64,000 nt of DNA from Phascolarctos cinereus (GCF_002099425.1 NW_018343987.1:13765501-13829500), one strand, 5' to 3'. Positions 18,479 through 30,839 are shown, numbered from the stretch's first letter. Numbers and translations: made by a program. The notes: generated by a model from the letters alone, not told the origin.

Positions 18479-18490
18479 AACTACTACTAT
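18284..18490. repeat. (CTG)n/(CTA)n/(CAC-CAT) trinucleotide repeat, about 205 bp
   Basis: Begins with six or so CTG units, shifts to a long run of CTA, has a degenerate CCA/TCA centre and returns to CTA. All frames stay open on both strands, giving poly-Thr, poly-Tyr, poly-Val and poly-Leu translations that are not proteins. It starts 35 bp after the proposed TMPRSS5 poly(A) signal. Confidence 0.95.
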
Positions 18491-18509
18491 TTTGGCTATA
18501 CCTAATATG

Positions 18510-18755
18510 TACATGGCAGAATGGACAGAGTGCCTGGCCTGGAGTCAGGAAGATTCATCTCTTTGAGTTCAAATCTGACCTTAGACACTTATTTAGCTTT
18601 GTGAGCCTGGGAAAATCACTTAACTCTGTTTGTCTCAGTTTCTTCATCTGTAAAATGAGGTGGAGAAGGAAATGGCAAACCACTCCAGTCTCTTTGTCAA
18701 GAAAACCCCAAAGGGAGCATGAAGAGTTGGACACAACTGAACAATAACAACAGTA
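18510..18755 (+). repeat. CAA-tailed CORE-SINE, forward
   Basis: 'gtgcctggcctggagtcagg', 'ttcttcatctgtaaaatgag', 'gaaatggcaaaccactccag' and the tail 'actgaacaataacaacag'. Nearly full length. Confidence 0.88.
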
Positions 18756-19620
18756 TATAATCAGTGTGGGGAACTCCTACTGTGACTGTAGTCTAGGAGA
18801 CTAGACCTTGAAGATGTTAAATGACATGCCTATGGTTAGCAGCCATACTTGATACAAGACTTGACCCCAGGTCTTCCTAACTCTTAAAGCTGGTTTTCTA
18901 TCCCCTATGCCATGAAGCTTCTTCTTATAATCATTATAAGAGTCTCCAAGGTGTGGGGAGGGAGGGTGAAATTAAAGGAGGGAAAGATACCCCTGGGACT
19001 TGTGACTCAGTTTCATTGGATCTTGATGGTGGGGGGAAGGTGTGGGGCCCTCCACAGGTAAAGGAACAGCAGCAGTGGATGAAGAAGGTGGCCATCTTTT
19101 GGCACCCCTGACTTGACGGTGACCGCTCTCGTAAGTTAGATGAGGCCCACAGTGGACAAGGCCTTCTGGATGAAAGAAACATCCCTGATGGAACTTCTCC
19201 TATCCTGGATTGAGGGTTTCTAGAAGAGTACTTCCAGAAGGTGGGGGTGGGATAGAGTGATGGTATGTGTCTGTCTAGGTGAGTTAGTCCCCAAAGAGGT
19301 GGTGATCAAATGTATTAAAGGAAGGATACGGGAGACCATAGAAGAGTAAGAGAGCATGGACAGCTGTAAACTGAGCCACTATATTCTGCACTGAATAAAT
19401 CAGAATGATTCTACTCTTCCCACTACCCTGAATCTGTGTGTGTGTGTGTGTGTAGGAGGTAGATTCCTACCAGAGTAGCTGTGTGTTTGTGGACTAAAGA
19501 CCAGGACATCTGGGTTCTAATCTTTTCGCTACCGTTGTTTGTGTGATTTTGAATAAATGCCTTTGTATCATTGGTTTAGAGTCCTCTTACCGCTACCTCC
19601 CAGATTTGTCCTATTCCTCC
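18756..19620. other. Intergenic stretch downstream of TMPRSS5
   Basis: A diverged reverse SINE is at about 18790-18920 ('gaccccaggtcttcctaact'). The rest looks single-copy, with a short (TG)n at 19436-19454. No coding signal. Confidence 0.5.
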
Positions 19621-19624
19621 TTGG

Positions 19625-19995
19625 ATCAATCAATAAGTGCTTATTGAGCTCTTACTCTTTGCAAGGGACTGTGCTAGACGCTGGACACACAAAGACAAAA
19701 AAAGAAGGCTGGATAGAATGCTCAGGTAGAATAAATAACCAAGCACTCATTCAGTGCCTACTGTATGCATGGACCTATGAAGACCAAAAAGCCAAAACAA
19801 ACAAAAAAATCAATTGTTTGCCACCAGGGAGCTTATGTTCTCTCGGTATACATTATAAGAAAAGATATCTGCAGCTGGAATGGGCCAAATTAGATGAAAT
19901 TTAATGGGGATAAGTGTAAAATCCTACACTTGGGTTCAGAGTCAACTGTACAGATACAGGGCAAGGGAGTCACATAGATTATACCTCCCTGATAG
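19625..19995. repeat. L2 tail fragments (reverse) and a CR1 piece (forward)
   Basis: 19625-19860 shows inverted L2 tail phrases ('gggactgtgctagacgctgg', 'accagggagcttatgttctc'). 19885-19970 reads as CR1/L3 RT sequence ('gatgaaatttaatggggata', 'aaatcctacacttgggttca'). Confidence 0.6.
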
Positions 19996-20019
19996 CTCTC
20001 ATATCCACCTGTATAGCTC

Positions 20020-20660
20020 TACTTGGTAACCACCATAATTCAAACCCTCGCCTCTCTTAGGAACCCTTGCAACGTCCTAATTGTCTTCCCTGCATCCAGT
20101 TTCCATTTTTTCCAACCCACCTTCCATATAACACAAAATTTACATTCCCGAAGCACAGATCTGCCCTGGTACTCCCCTGCTCATGGAGCCTCAGTAGCTC
20201 ACTATTACCTTAGGATAAAATAGTACAAACTGCCTATGTTTTATACTTAAAGCCTTTACCAATCTAGCTCAAACTGATCTTTCCAGGCTGATCACACACA
20301 TCTTTTCCTCATGTACTCCATTTTCCAATAAAACTGGCCCACTTGCTGTTCTCATATACAACATCCCATATCCTGCCTTCATGCCTTTGTACAAGTCGTC
20401 TCCTATGCCAAGAATGACTCTCTCCCCCTGTGACACTTGGAACCACTACCTCCCTTCAAGGGTCAAGTCAAGAGCCACCTCCTAAAAGAAGCCATCTTTG
20501 ATTTCCCAGCTATTGGTTCTAATCCCCTTTCAAATTGCTTTCAGTTTATATTTGCTTGTCTTCATGTAGTTTTCCTGCCATGGATTGTAAACTCCTCGAG
20601 GATAGGAACTGTTTGTTTTTTGTCTTTATATCCTAAGTGCCTAGGATAGTGTCTGCCACT
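20020..20660 (+). repeat. L2 LINE 3' end, forward
   Basis: 'gcctcagtagctcactatta', 'catgcctttgtacaagtcgt', 'tcaagtcaagagccacctcc' and 'gattgtaaactcctcgagga' follow the forward order of L2. It directly precedes an inverted L2. Confidence 0.78.
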
Positions 20661-20669
20661 AGTAGGCAT

Positions 20670-21405
20670 TCCATCCAATATTAGATACCTACATTGTGCT
20701 AGTCCTGTCCTAGGCACTGGGAATACAAAAACAATAGAAGAAACAATCCCCGCTCACAAAGACTTTTGAATAGGGAAGACAACAGAAACCTATATAGGTC
20801 TGTGCAAAATAAATACAAATAAAGTCAAAGAAGCTAAATTCATAGTAGTTTGGGGAAGGGGAAGGGTACTGGTAGACAAGGATATCTAAAAAGGCTTTAT
20901 TTAGAAAGCAGCAAATGGTCTGTGTCTGGAAGGAAGAGAAGGTCTCTATGAGGCAGAGGTGAAGAGGGAGCACATTCCAGGTATCCAGGGTAGCTAGTGG
21001 AGATGGGAAAAGATTGTCACATGTGAGGACCATAGAGAAGGCCAGTTTTGTTGGATCACGGAATGCAAGAAAGGAGAACAATGAGGCTGGAAAAAAAGAC
21101 TGGGGCCATGTTGTGAAGGGCTGAAGAAAGTTAAACAGAGGAGCTTATGTATTATTATTATTTTCACTAGCAATAGGGAGCCACTATAAGTTATTGAGTA
21201 GGGGAATGACTTGGGCAGATTTTTAATTAAGAAAAATCACTCTGGCAGCAGAGTGGAGGAGTGATGAACCAGGAGTCTTAAGCTATGGAGACCAATTGGG
21301 AGGCTGTTGAAATAATCTAGGCAAGAAGTAATGAAGGTGTGAGTGGAGAAAAAGGGTTGCATGTGAAGTAGAAATGACAATATTGATTATACAACAATAC
21401 ATATG
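20670..21405 (-). repeat. L2 LINE 3' region, reverse
   Basis: 'ttagatacctacattgtgct', 'gagggagcacattccaggta', 'gggagccactataagttat' and 'aatcactctggcagcagagt' mark an inverted L2 tail to tail with the forward copy before it. Confidence 0.78.
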
Positions 21406-21419
21406 GAAAATAATTGGAG

Positions 21420-22190
21420 GTGGAGAGCAAGCTCAATCTGAATCAACAGTATCATTTTTTGGCTCTATTAATAGAAGGGTAGTGTTCAGATTGGGCAGCT
21501 AGGTGGCACAATGGATGGAGTGCCAGGCCTGGAGGCAGGAAGACTGAGTTCAAATCTGCCTCAGACACTTACTAGCTATGTGACTTTGGGCAAGTCACTT
21601 AACCCTGTTTGCCTCAGTTTCTTCAGCTGTAAAATAAGCTTGAGAAGGAAATGGGAAACCACTCCAGTCTTTGCCAGGAAAACTCCAAATGGGGTCATGA
21701 AGAGTTGGACATGACTGAAAATGACTGAACAACAACAAAAATGTTCAGAACAAGGGAGTGATGGATCTATTGTACCCTGCCCTGGTTAGATCATATCTAG
21801 AGTTTTGAGCTCAATTCTGGACACCACATTTTAGAAAGCACATTGACAAATTTGGAGGGTGGCTAGGGTAGGTAAGAAGACTAGAAATCATGCCATATAA
21901 AGATTATGTCCTTGAAGGAACTGGGAATTTTTTGCTTGGAGAAGAAAACTTGAGAGAGGTGGGATGATAGTTGTCTTGAAATATCTGAGGAGCTATCACA
22001 AACTTCTTGATCCCAGAGGGTGGAAATATGAGCCGTGGATTGAACCTGAGAAGGTGGTAGGTTGCTCATCAATCCAGAAGATGGATGCCCATTTATCAAG
22101 TATGTTGTAGAGAGGAATCTTGTTGAAGCATGGCTTAGATTAGAGGACTTCTGAAGTCTGTCCAACTCTGAGGTTCTGTGATTCATAGGA
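21420..22190 (+). repeat. CR1/L3 LINE 3' region, forward, split by a SINE
   Basis: 'gagagcaagctcaatctgaa' precedes the SINE; after it come 'gtaccctgccctggttagat', 'attctggacaccacatttta', 'gaaggaactgggaatttttt' and 'gtccaactctgaggttctgt'. This is the RT C-terminus and 3'UTR pattern of CR1. Confidence 0.8.
21483..21749 (+). repeat. CAA-tailed CORE-SINE with target duplication, in CR1
   Basis: Full-length SINE at 21491-21741, from 'gggcagctaggtggcacaat' to the tail 'gactgaacaacaacaaaaa'. Both sides carry TGTTCAGA (21483-21490 and 21742-21749), so the SINE inserted into the CR1 remnant. Confidence 0.9.
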
Positions 22191-22194
22191 TTTT

Positions 22195-22510
22195 ATATTT
22201 AGATTTGGAAAGGGCCTTTGAGCCCATGGAGTTCAATCCCCTCATTTTACAGGTGAGGAAACTGAGACTCAGACAAATTAAGGGATTTGTCCATGATTAC
22301 ACAGCTAGCAAGTGTCTGACGCAGGAAATTCAGGTTTGAGTCCCAGCTCTCATTTCCTAGTTGTGTGCCCCTGAAATCTTTGTGCTTCAGTTTCCATATC
22401 TGTAAAATGAAGCAAATGATATTGGCACTCCCTATTCCACACAGTTGTTGTGAGGCTTAAATGAGATCATGCTTACAGTTCAGTAAACCATAAAGTGCAA
22501 TGTCAGTGTA
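22195..22510. repeat. SINE pair, reverse then forward MIR
   Basis: 22195-22330: 'tttgagcccatggagttcaa', 'ggtgaggaaactgagactca' (reverse). 22340-22510: 'gtttccatatctgtaaaatg', 'gttgttgtgaggcttaaatg' (forward). Confidence 0.75.
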
Positions 22511-22609
22511 ACTAGTGCTTGGATGGAGGCTAGGGTTCATGAGAGCTTGGCAGAGGAGAGATCCCAGCTCTTCTGACATCTGGTTTTGAGAAGGACACAC
22601 AGTTCTGGG

Positions 22610-23065
22610 TTCCCTTTAGGGAAAGGTCCCTGGAGGGAGAGAAGCCAACATGCAAAGGAACTGGTGCCTCACTTGTGTCCCTGTTCCCAAATACCATGCT
22701 AAAGACAGTTCTGTGGCTTTAAGATGGGGACAGGGGGTAACTTTGGAGAATCTCCCTTGGGTGAGATTGAGGACTCTTCCCTTGGTTGAACTGAGATATC
22801 TTGTTCCTAGTGGGAGAGTGCATTCACTCTGTGTATTATCTATCATATTCTAATCTGTAGAAGTTCTCTGATTTTTGTTTGCTATTAGCTTGAATCATTG
22901 GGTTTATTTGCTATCTACTATGTATTTTTGTGTAATTGGCATTTGAGGTCAGGTGCTTGGATACATAGCTTGGGACGTACCTTCCCTATTAAAAAGATAA
23001 TGACCAGGAGTACAGCTTGAACCTAAAAATTATTCTCTCTAGACTAATAATATTGAGGATGGATA
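22610..23065 (+). repeat. Unclassified LTR-like or MITE-like repeat, copy A
   Basis: Shares a string of motifs in order with 41810-42240: 'gagccaaca'-like, 'cttggttgaactga', 'tatttgctat' and 'cagcttgaacct'. It has no coding capacity. It may be a retroviral LTR fossil, but ends and target duplication were not found, so family and age are open. Confidence 0.45.
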
Positions 23066-23640
23066 GTTGTAATTCTAGCCTGGTATTTCTTTTCTGAGGA
23101 GAATAAGGAGGGCAGCTTTGTGGTCCCAATCCCCTACTGTCTCCTGGCAGGAATCAAAATCTCCCTTGGAAAAAAGACTCTAGAGATATCTATTCACATC
23201 TTCCTTCAAGCCACGTGTAAACAAATCCACGTGGACACACATATAACCAGCGTGGGGAATACACACACACACACACACACACCCCTACATAAAAGTAAAC
23301 TATTAACAGGGTCACAGACAGAACCCTGTGGCACTCAGTGAATGATAATAACTGACTTTTACATAACTAAGGTTTGAAAAGCCTTGCATGAAGGGGGGAG
23401 GGCATAATATAGTCACTTTAAATTTTTAAAATTTTTATTCCGAATTTAACTATCAACAAATGCAAACATTTTAAGATATATAGAACAGGGAAGAGAATGT
23501 ATAAGAAGCTGGGACCTTATGTATTTTAAATATATGTATGTGTATTATATGTGTATATGTATTATATATGTATAAATAAAAATAAAATATTTGTGTATAT
23601 GTATATACATATACATACATACATATAAGTGTATATGGTG
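23066..23640. repeat. Low-complexity stretch with L1-like scrap
   Basis: (AC)n at 23261-23282. T-rich 'aatttttaaaatttttattc' at about 23420 with 'atatatagaacagggaagag' resembles an inverted L1 3' end. 23520-23635 is TA/TG-rich microsatellite. Confidence 0.45.
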
Positions 23641-24234
23641 TTCTGGGGTGTACAGGTGTTCAAGGAAGACTAGTACCTCTGGTGTGAGGGCTGCTGAGCC
23701 CTTTTCAGTGCTACTTTCCACCTTCGGCATACACCTGACTCACTAAATTCCCACCCGTGTCTCCAAGAAGCCGTGGCATGCACAGCAACCATAGCCCAGT
23801 AAACTATTTTGGCAGATGGGCTACACCAGGTGGAGGGGCCTCAAACCTGTCAGTGAGTTAGGGGAGAGTTTAAGTTGGGGGGGGTGCCCCAAGCATGTGA
23901 AGACTTCTCCAGTGGAATGGGTGGATGTGAATCATTTATTCCAATGGGCCATGAAGGTATCAGAAGCAGGCTCTGTGTAGTGCTTAGAGCATGGTTAGAC
24001 ATCAGAAATGCCAAGGTCATTCACTGCATCCTGAGCTATCACCAGACATCTTGATTTTCATCTTGTCACTGGACTCTGATGGCTCTAGAAGAGGGAGCTA
24101 GGCTGATGACTTGTGCAACGCTGCCTCACTTAAATCCATTTTATGTACAAGTCAAAAGGCATCACCCATACCATTTTACTATTTTTGCATATTTCAAAGT
24201 CCTGTGGTGATGGGTTAGTGACAAAGCAGTACGT

Positions 24235-24352
24235 GCAGATACATTGGAATGTTATATATATATTTTTTAATTTTTAGGCAATTGGGGTTAAGTGACTTGC
24301 CCAGGGTCACACAGCTAGTAAGTGTCAAGTGTTTGGATACAGATACATTGGG
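24235..24352 (-). repeat. Short A-tailed SINE, reverse, with target duplication
   Basis: Inverted SINE at about 24250-24338 ('aggcaattggggttaagtga', 'gggtcacacagctagtaagt'), led by a T-rich tail. The flanks share CAGATACATTGG (24236-24247 and again from about 24340), showing insertion into the LINE leader. Confidence 0.8.
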
Positions 24353-26016
24353 AGCTGTAGTCAAACTCTGCACATCGGCGGCCCAGGCCATAAGGTTGTC
24401 TTCTCACTGGACTGAAGCAGAGGTGGATTTGACAGCCTTTTGGGTGTCTGAGCAGCCTTTTTTTATGGACCACACTGCTCACTACCTGCTGTGAGGAAGA
24501 GGCTAGAAAAGGTACCCTAAAAATTGTCTGCTTCGCCTAACCTAACCCTGGTCTGCTTACTGTGGCAGGCAGGGATACTACTCTGTAGTTAAAACATAAA
24601 AAATGTACAAAAACATTTGTGAAGATGATTCCAATTACCACTTGTACATGGGATGTATACATACTTATGGACGCCATGAAATGTGGTAAACGTGAAAGAC
24701 AAACAGCTTTTGTTGTGAGAGAACTCGGCAGGTATCATATCCAAATAGCCCCGAGTGAACAAGGCTGGCAAATGATGGCCAGCTTACCGAAGTTGGAGCT
24801 GGATACATGTTTTTCTGGAGTGGCTGCAGTGAAGGGGAGTGCAATGAAGCTCACATAGGTTTTGCAACTAAAACTAATCTAGTCAATAAACTTATATGCC
24901 TCCCAAAGGGAGTAAATGATAGGCTCATGATAACATGATTGCGCACATCATCAGTGCATATGCTTCCAATATAATGAAAAGAAAAATTTTATGAGGAACT
25001 GGAGACCCCCATCATCAGTGTACCAAAAGAGGACAGGCTTGTAATTCTGGGTGATTTTAATGCCAGAGTAGGCACAGACTATGTGACATGGAAGGGAGTC
25101 CTTGGGAGGAATGGAGTCAGAAGTAGCAACAGCAATGATCATTTAGTACTGAAGACTTGTGCATCTCATGACCTTCTCATCACCAACATTGTCTTCTGTT
25201 TACCTAAACTCAATAAAATTTTATGGATACACTCTGACAGCAAACATTGGCATTTAATGGACCATGGAATTGATGTAATTGCAAGAAGAGCAGACAGGAT
25301 GTGGGATGATAAATGTGATATATATGATACAGAGTGCTAGACTGATCATAGACTTACCCTCTCCAAGATTCACTTTCAACAAAAGCAGTGTCCCAAGGCA
25401 AGATGACCACAGAAGACTTAATGTCAACAGATTAAAGTGACTCTCCCTGTGTAAACAGTTTGTGGCTAACTTGGAGAGAAAGTTGAGCCAACACACAGTT
25501 GGCAACAGTGGAGCAGAAAAGGAGTGAGCAGCTTTCAGAGATTTGGTGTACAGCACTGCATTTACTCATCTGGGCCAGAACACTTGCAAACATCAAGATT
25601 GGCTTGATTAACATGATGGAGAAATTCTAAAGCTACTAAATGAAAAACGAGAATTCCACAAGGTTTACCGGAAGGCAGTATTTAACTCCATCAAAAGTAA
25701 AGTGCAAGTGAAGCTTAGAGAGATGCAGGATTCTTAACTCAGTAAGAAGGCAGATGAAATTCAATTTATACTGATAGTAACATTCCAAAGCACTTTTATG
25801 ATGCCCTAATGGCTATTTATGGGCCAAAGACCTATGGTGCATCTCAACTACTCAGTGCCGAAAAGCCGCATTGAATAGTGATAAGGACATGATCTTGGAG
25901 AGATGGGGCTAGCACTTCCATAGTGTTCTCAATAGATGGTCATCAATCAGTGCTGAAGCCACTGACAGTTTACCTCAGGTTGAAGTCAAGCCCTTTCTAG
26001 CCAAACTTCCAACTAA

Positions 26017-26175
26017 AAAACAGGTTTTGAGTGGATAGAGCACCAGCTGGAGAGGAGGACTGAGTTCAGATTCAGCCTCAGACACTTGACACTAGCTGTG
26101 TGACCCTGGGCAAGTCAATTAAGATTAAGATCCCATTGCCTAGCCAAAAGAAAAAAGGAAAACAGGTTTTGAGTG
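26017..26175 (+). repeat. A-tailed SINE with 17-bp target duplication, in LINE
   Basis: 5'-truncated SINE at about 26034-26158 ('gatagagcaccagctggaga', 'gtgaccctgggcaagtcaat', A-rich tail). Flanked by AAAACAGGTTTTGAGTG on both sides, a hallmark of L1-machinery insertion. Confidence 0.9.
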
Positions 26176-27364
26176 CCATTAACCTCTTCTCTTGAGGCAG
26201 ACCACCTGGTCCTCATTCTATTACAGCTGAAATTTATGAAGTAAAAGATGCATTGCTCATACAAAAGCTGACTGAACTTTTCTGGGTTATATGGCAAGAG
26301 GAGGTTATTCCCCCAGGAGTTCAAGGATGCCTCTATTATCCATCTCTACAAAGGTAAAGGAAACAGATTTTCCTGTGACAGTCACAGGTCTCTCTTAGTC
26401 ACTGCTAACAAGATTCTTGTCAGAGTCCTCCCTTAATAGGCTTATCCTTCACCTGGAAGATAGTTATCTACCTGAGAGCCAGTGTGGTTTCATAAAGAAC
26501 TGAGTTATAGTTAATGTGGTGTTTGTTCCCTGACAACTCCAGGAGAAATGCCAGGAGCAGAACAGGGGTCTATACACAATGTTCCTCGATCTGACCAAGG
26601 CTTTTGATGCAGTCAGTGGTGAGGGCTTATGGAAAATTATGTCAAAATTTGGTTGTCTGGAAAAGTTCATCACTATTGTCTGCCAGTTCCACAATGGCAT
26701 GCTTACACGGTTTCTGATAATTGATGATGCTTTCCAGTTTTCCCAGTCACTAATGGAGTGAAGTAGGGCTGTGCTTGCTCCCATGCTTTTCAGTATGATA
26801 TTTTTAGCAGTGTTGTCAGATATCTTCAATGAGGATGAAAATGGCACCAAGGTCTGCTACTGTACTGGCAGTAAATTATTTAACTTGAAAAGGCTACAAG
26901 CCAAGGCTAAAGTGGAGGGAGAGTTGGTGAGTGACTTTTTGGTTGCACATGACTGTGCACTCAGTGCAGACTCTGAGACTGAGGTGCAACAGATTATAGA
27001 ACAATTCTCTGCCACTTTTGGTTTCACAATTAACACCAAGAAAACACCAGCCAGCACCACTCTATGCATATGTGGAGCTCTCAACTCCAGCAAATGGAAA
27101 AAATTTTGAATACTGTGGATAAGTTCATTTACCTTGGCAGGATATATACACAGATGATGAGGTTGATACACATATTGCTAGAGCTAGCTCAGTGTTTGGG
27201 AGCTCCAAAGGAAAGTGTAGGAGAGAAGAGGTATTAGGCTGCCTACCAAACTGAAGGTTTACAGATCCATTGTGCTAACCTTACTGAGGTATCCCTGTGA
27301 AACCTGGCTGATATACTAACACCATGCCAGGAAACTAAATTGCTTCCATTCAAATTTCCTTCTA

Positions 27365-27640
27365 AGGAGCGAGTGTCTTAATTTCATGGCTGTAGTCACC
27401 TTCTGTGGTGATTTTTGAACCCAAAAATATAAAATCTGACACTGCTTCTAATTCTTCTCCCTCTATTTGCCAGGAAATGATGGGATCACTTGCCAAGATC
27501 TTGGGTTTTTTTTTTTAATGTTAAACTTCAAGCCAGTTTTTATACTCTTCTTTTCATACTCATCAAAAGGCTTTTTAATTCCTCTTTATTTTCTTCACTT
27601 AATTCCTCTTCATTTTTTTTTCTATCAGTTAAGTACTTAC
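27365..27640 (-). repeat. BovB-like RTE LINE fragment, reverse
   Basis: 'aaggagcgagtgtcttaatt', 'gctgtagtcaccttctgtgg', 'tgatttttgaacccaaaaat' and 'cacttgccaagatcttgg' match, as I remember it, the inverted RT region of BovB-type RTE elements. Its translation would carry the conserved GSKITADGDCSHEIKR-like block in decayed form. Confidence 0.55.
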
Positions 27641-27724
27641 TATGTGCCATCATTAAGTACTTACTGTGTGCTTAGTTGTGTAGTGGGAAAAAAAACTTGA
27701 TTTGGAGCCAAAATACCTCGGTTA

Positions 27725-27960
27725 CAGGGTGTTATGGTCAGCTAAATCAGCCAAAAATAAATTTTTAATTTTTCAGTGTGAGCATCTATACCTTGGAAAT
27801 CAACAAACCTGACAAATCAAGATTGACTGTTCTGTTGATTGTCTACACTTAAGAAAGTGACGGAGAAAATGTAAATCATGCAGATAAAAATCAAAGATGG
27901 GTTTTGCATTTTTAGAAAGCTGGTTGTTAAACATTCACCAATCCATCCCTTCCTAGGTTC
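27725..27960 (+). repeat. Unclassified repeat family X, copy 1
   Basis: 'tttttcagtgtgagcatcta', 'taccttggaaatcaacaaa', 'tctgttgattgtctacactt', 'aagaaagtgacggagaaaat' and 'tagaaagctggttgttaaac'. The same order recurs at 33640-33890 and, in part, at 42240-42390. Confidence 0.6.
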
Positions 27961-28125
27961 ATATTCTAGCTTTTCTCCTTTACTGCCTGTGTGGGCAGAT
28001 CACTTAGTTACTCTGAGGGAACTGAACTAGAACAGAGGTGTCACACTTGTGAAGCCGGAACCAGAGTAAGATGTGATTGGGAAATGTCTAACAAAATAAG
28101 TAAAAATGTAATACAATATAGATGT

Positions 28126-29170
<1,045 letters not shown>

Positions 29171-29239
29171 CAGAGGACTTCCCAGGTCCCTTTCTAGTTT
29201 TCAATCTATGATCTGAAGTCAGAGAAGGCTTTGTGTCTT

Positions 29240-29575
29240 ACAAATTGTTGTTCAGTTACAGAGGTTTGGGGTTTTCTCGGCAAGGATACTGGAATGGCTT
29301 GCCATCTCCTTCAACTCTTCGTGACTCCATTTGAGGTTTTCTTGGCAAAGATACTGGAGTGGTTTGCCATTTCCTTCTCCAGCTCATTTTACAGATGAGG
29401 AAACTGAGGCAAACAGAGTTAGATGAGGAAACTGAGGCAAACAGAGTTAAGTGACTTGCTCAGGGTCACACAGCCAGTAAGTGTATGAGGCTCCATTTAA
29501 ACTCAGGAAGACAAGTCTTCCTGACTGCAGCCCAGCACTTTATCCATTGTGGCACCTAGCTGCCTGTTTTTACAA
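29240..29575 (-). repeat. CORE-SINE, reverse, with internal duplications
   Basis: The tail-side motif 'ttttctcggcaaggatactg' recurs as 'ttttcttggcaaagatactg' 67 bp later. A 28-bp block beginning agatgaggaaactgaggc is exactly repeated in tandem (29393-29420, 29421-29448). The tRNA-related end is at 29550-29570. Confidence 0.8.
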
Positions 29576-30520
29576 ATAGTACAAATAATAGACAATAATA
29601 CCCCAGTTTCCCAATGATCTCATTGTGGAAGTCCCCTCAATCAATGCTGACAACAGCCTATCCATGCTTAGTCTATGCAGATAGTGGATTATTTCAGTGC
29701 CCCATGAGAAATAATGAACTAATGCAGAGTGAAGTCAGAAGAACTGGGAGAACAAAGTAACCAACAATGAAAACATTATAAGGAAAAACAACTTGGAAAG
29801 ATTTGAGAACTCCGATCCATATAATGACAAAGCAGGGTTTCAGAGGACTGAGAATGAAGCTTGCTGCTCACTTCTTGAAAGAGAAGTGACAGACGCAAGA
29901 TTCAGAATAAGACATGCAGTTTGGACAAGGCCGAGGTGGAAATTTGCTTTGCTTGACTCTTGCTACAAAAGTGTTTTTTATTGTTTGTTGTTGTTGTTGA
30001 TTTGGGAAAGAAAGGTAGGCAGGAAAAAAAGGGTGCTTGTTCATTAAAAAACTAATTTAAATAAAAAGGCACTCCTTCAAAAAGACCTCACTGCTTGAAA
30101 CTGGCCCTGCAGATTCCTTCTGGCAAGAGAAAGGGACAAGCTAGGCTTGTCTTGTCATAGCTCGTGGGAGTTATGTGGAGCAGGACATCCTTTCCCAAGA
30201 TTCTTGGCATCCTTTCACACTGCAGAAACACAAAGCAGCCAGAGGATTTTTGACCTGGAATCAAGGCCCAGAGGGAAGCAAGCTGGGGAATCAAATGATA
30301 TCCAGAGAAAAACCCTGGGATCAGAAAGATGCAGCTCTGCCCTTCATTAATATAAGGCGTCTCCCTGAAAACTAGATGAGCCCTAACAAGGTGCTGGTTT
30401 TCACCAAGGTGCATCTTCTGATCTGGGATCTTTGGTCTTTATATTTCCTGCTTTCAGAGGGTTTGGTATTCAGGAGCCCTTGTGCTCATGCCAAGCTCCC
30501 CTGACATTCCTGTAGCTTGC
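29576..30520. repeat. L1-like 3' piece (forward) and anonymous DNA
   Basis: 29700-30060 resembles forward L1 3' sequence ('taatgcagagtgaagtcaga', 'agaactgggagaacaaagta'), ending in a T- and A-rich run. 30060-30520 shows nothing recognisable; frames there lack domains. Confidence 0.45.
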
Positions 30521-30523
30521 CCA

Positions 30524-30778
30524 GAATAATAATAACAACAGCATTTAAATAACACTATGTGCAAGGAATGATATAGTTATACTGTTAGATCCTCATGACA
30601 ACCCTGGGGATTAGGTGTTATTATCATTTCCATTTTACAGATGAGGAAACTGTGGCAAACAGAGGTTAAGGGACTTCCCCGGGTCACACAGCTGGTAAGT
30701 GTCTGAGGCTGAATTTGAACTCAGAGCTTTCTGACTCCAGGATCCGCACTTTGTGCACAGTACCACCCAGCTGCCCCA
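30524..30778 (-). repeat. MIR-type CORE-SINE, reverse, nearly complete
   Basis: 'aataacactatgtgcaagga', 'tcctcatgacaaccctgggg', 'gatgaggaaactgtggcaaa' and 'gcacagtaccacccagctgc' cover the whole SINE. Confidence 0.88.
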
Positions 30779-30839
30779 AAGGCACTGTGGCTGGACTGCC
30801 TTTGTTTCAGGAGCTGCTTTCTTCTAGTGTGCAAGTTCC

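Larger units (their letters stand above)
23645..27330 (+). mobile_element. APE/RT-type non-LTR retrotransposon (LINE), forward, degraded
   Basis: A 3.7 kb LINE. Its 5' leader (23645-24600) matches, base block by base block, the minus strand of 58.5-57.6 kb. From about 24600 comes an endonuclease region: RQTAFVVRELGRYHIQIA, then LVILGDFNARVGT in frame with VTWKGVLGRNGV, typical of APE-type LINEs. 26200-27100 is the reverse transcriptase: GNRFSCDSHR, MFLDLTKAFDAVSGEGLWKI and a degraded catalytic box (LVAHDCALSADSE, in place of the usual FADD). Several stops and shifts break it and the 3' end is unclear. It differs from the BovB-like fragment just after it. The clade (RTE-like) is not settled. 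Two SINEs are nested in it. Confidence 0.8.

Noticed and set aside
18167-18566. Poly-Val, poly-Thr, poly-Tyr and poly-Leu reading frames
   Set aside because: They are translations of a trinucleotide microsatellite and are open in all frames on both strands.
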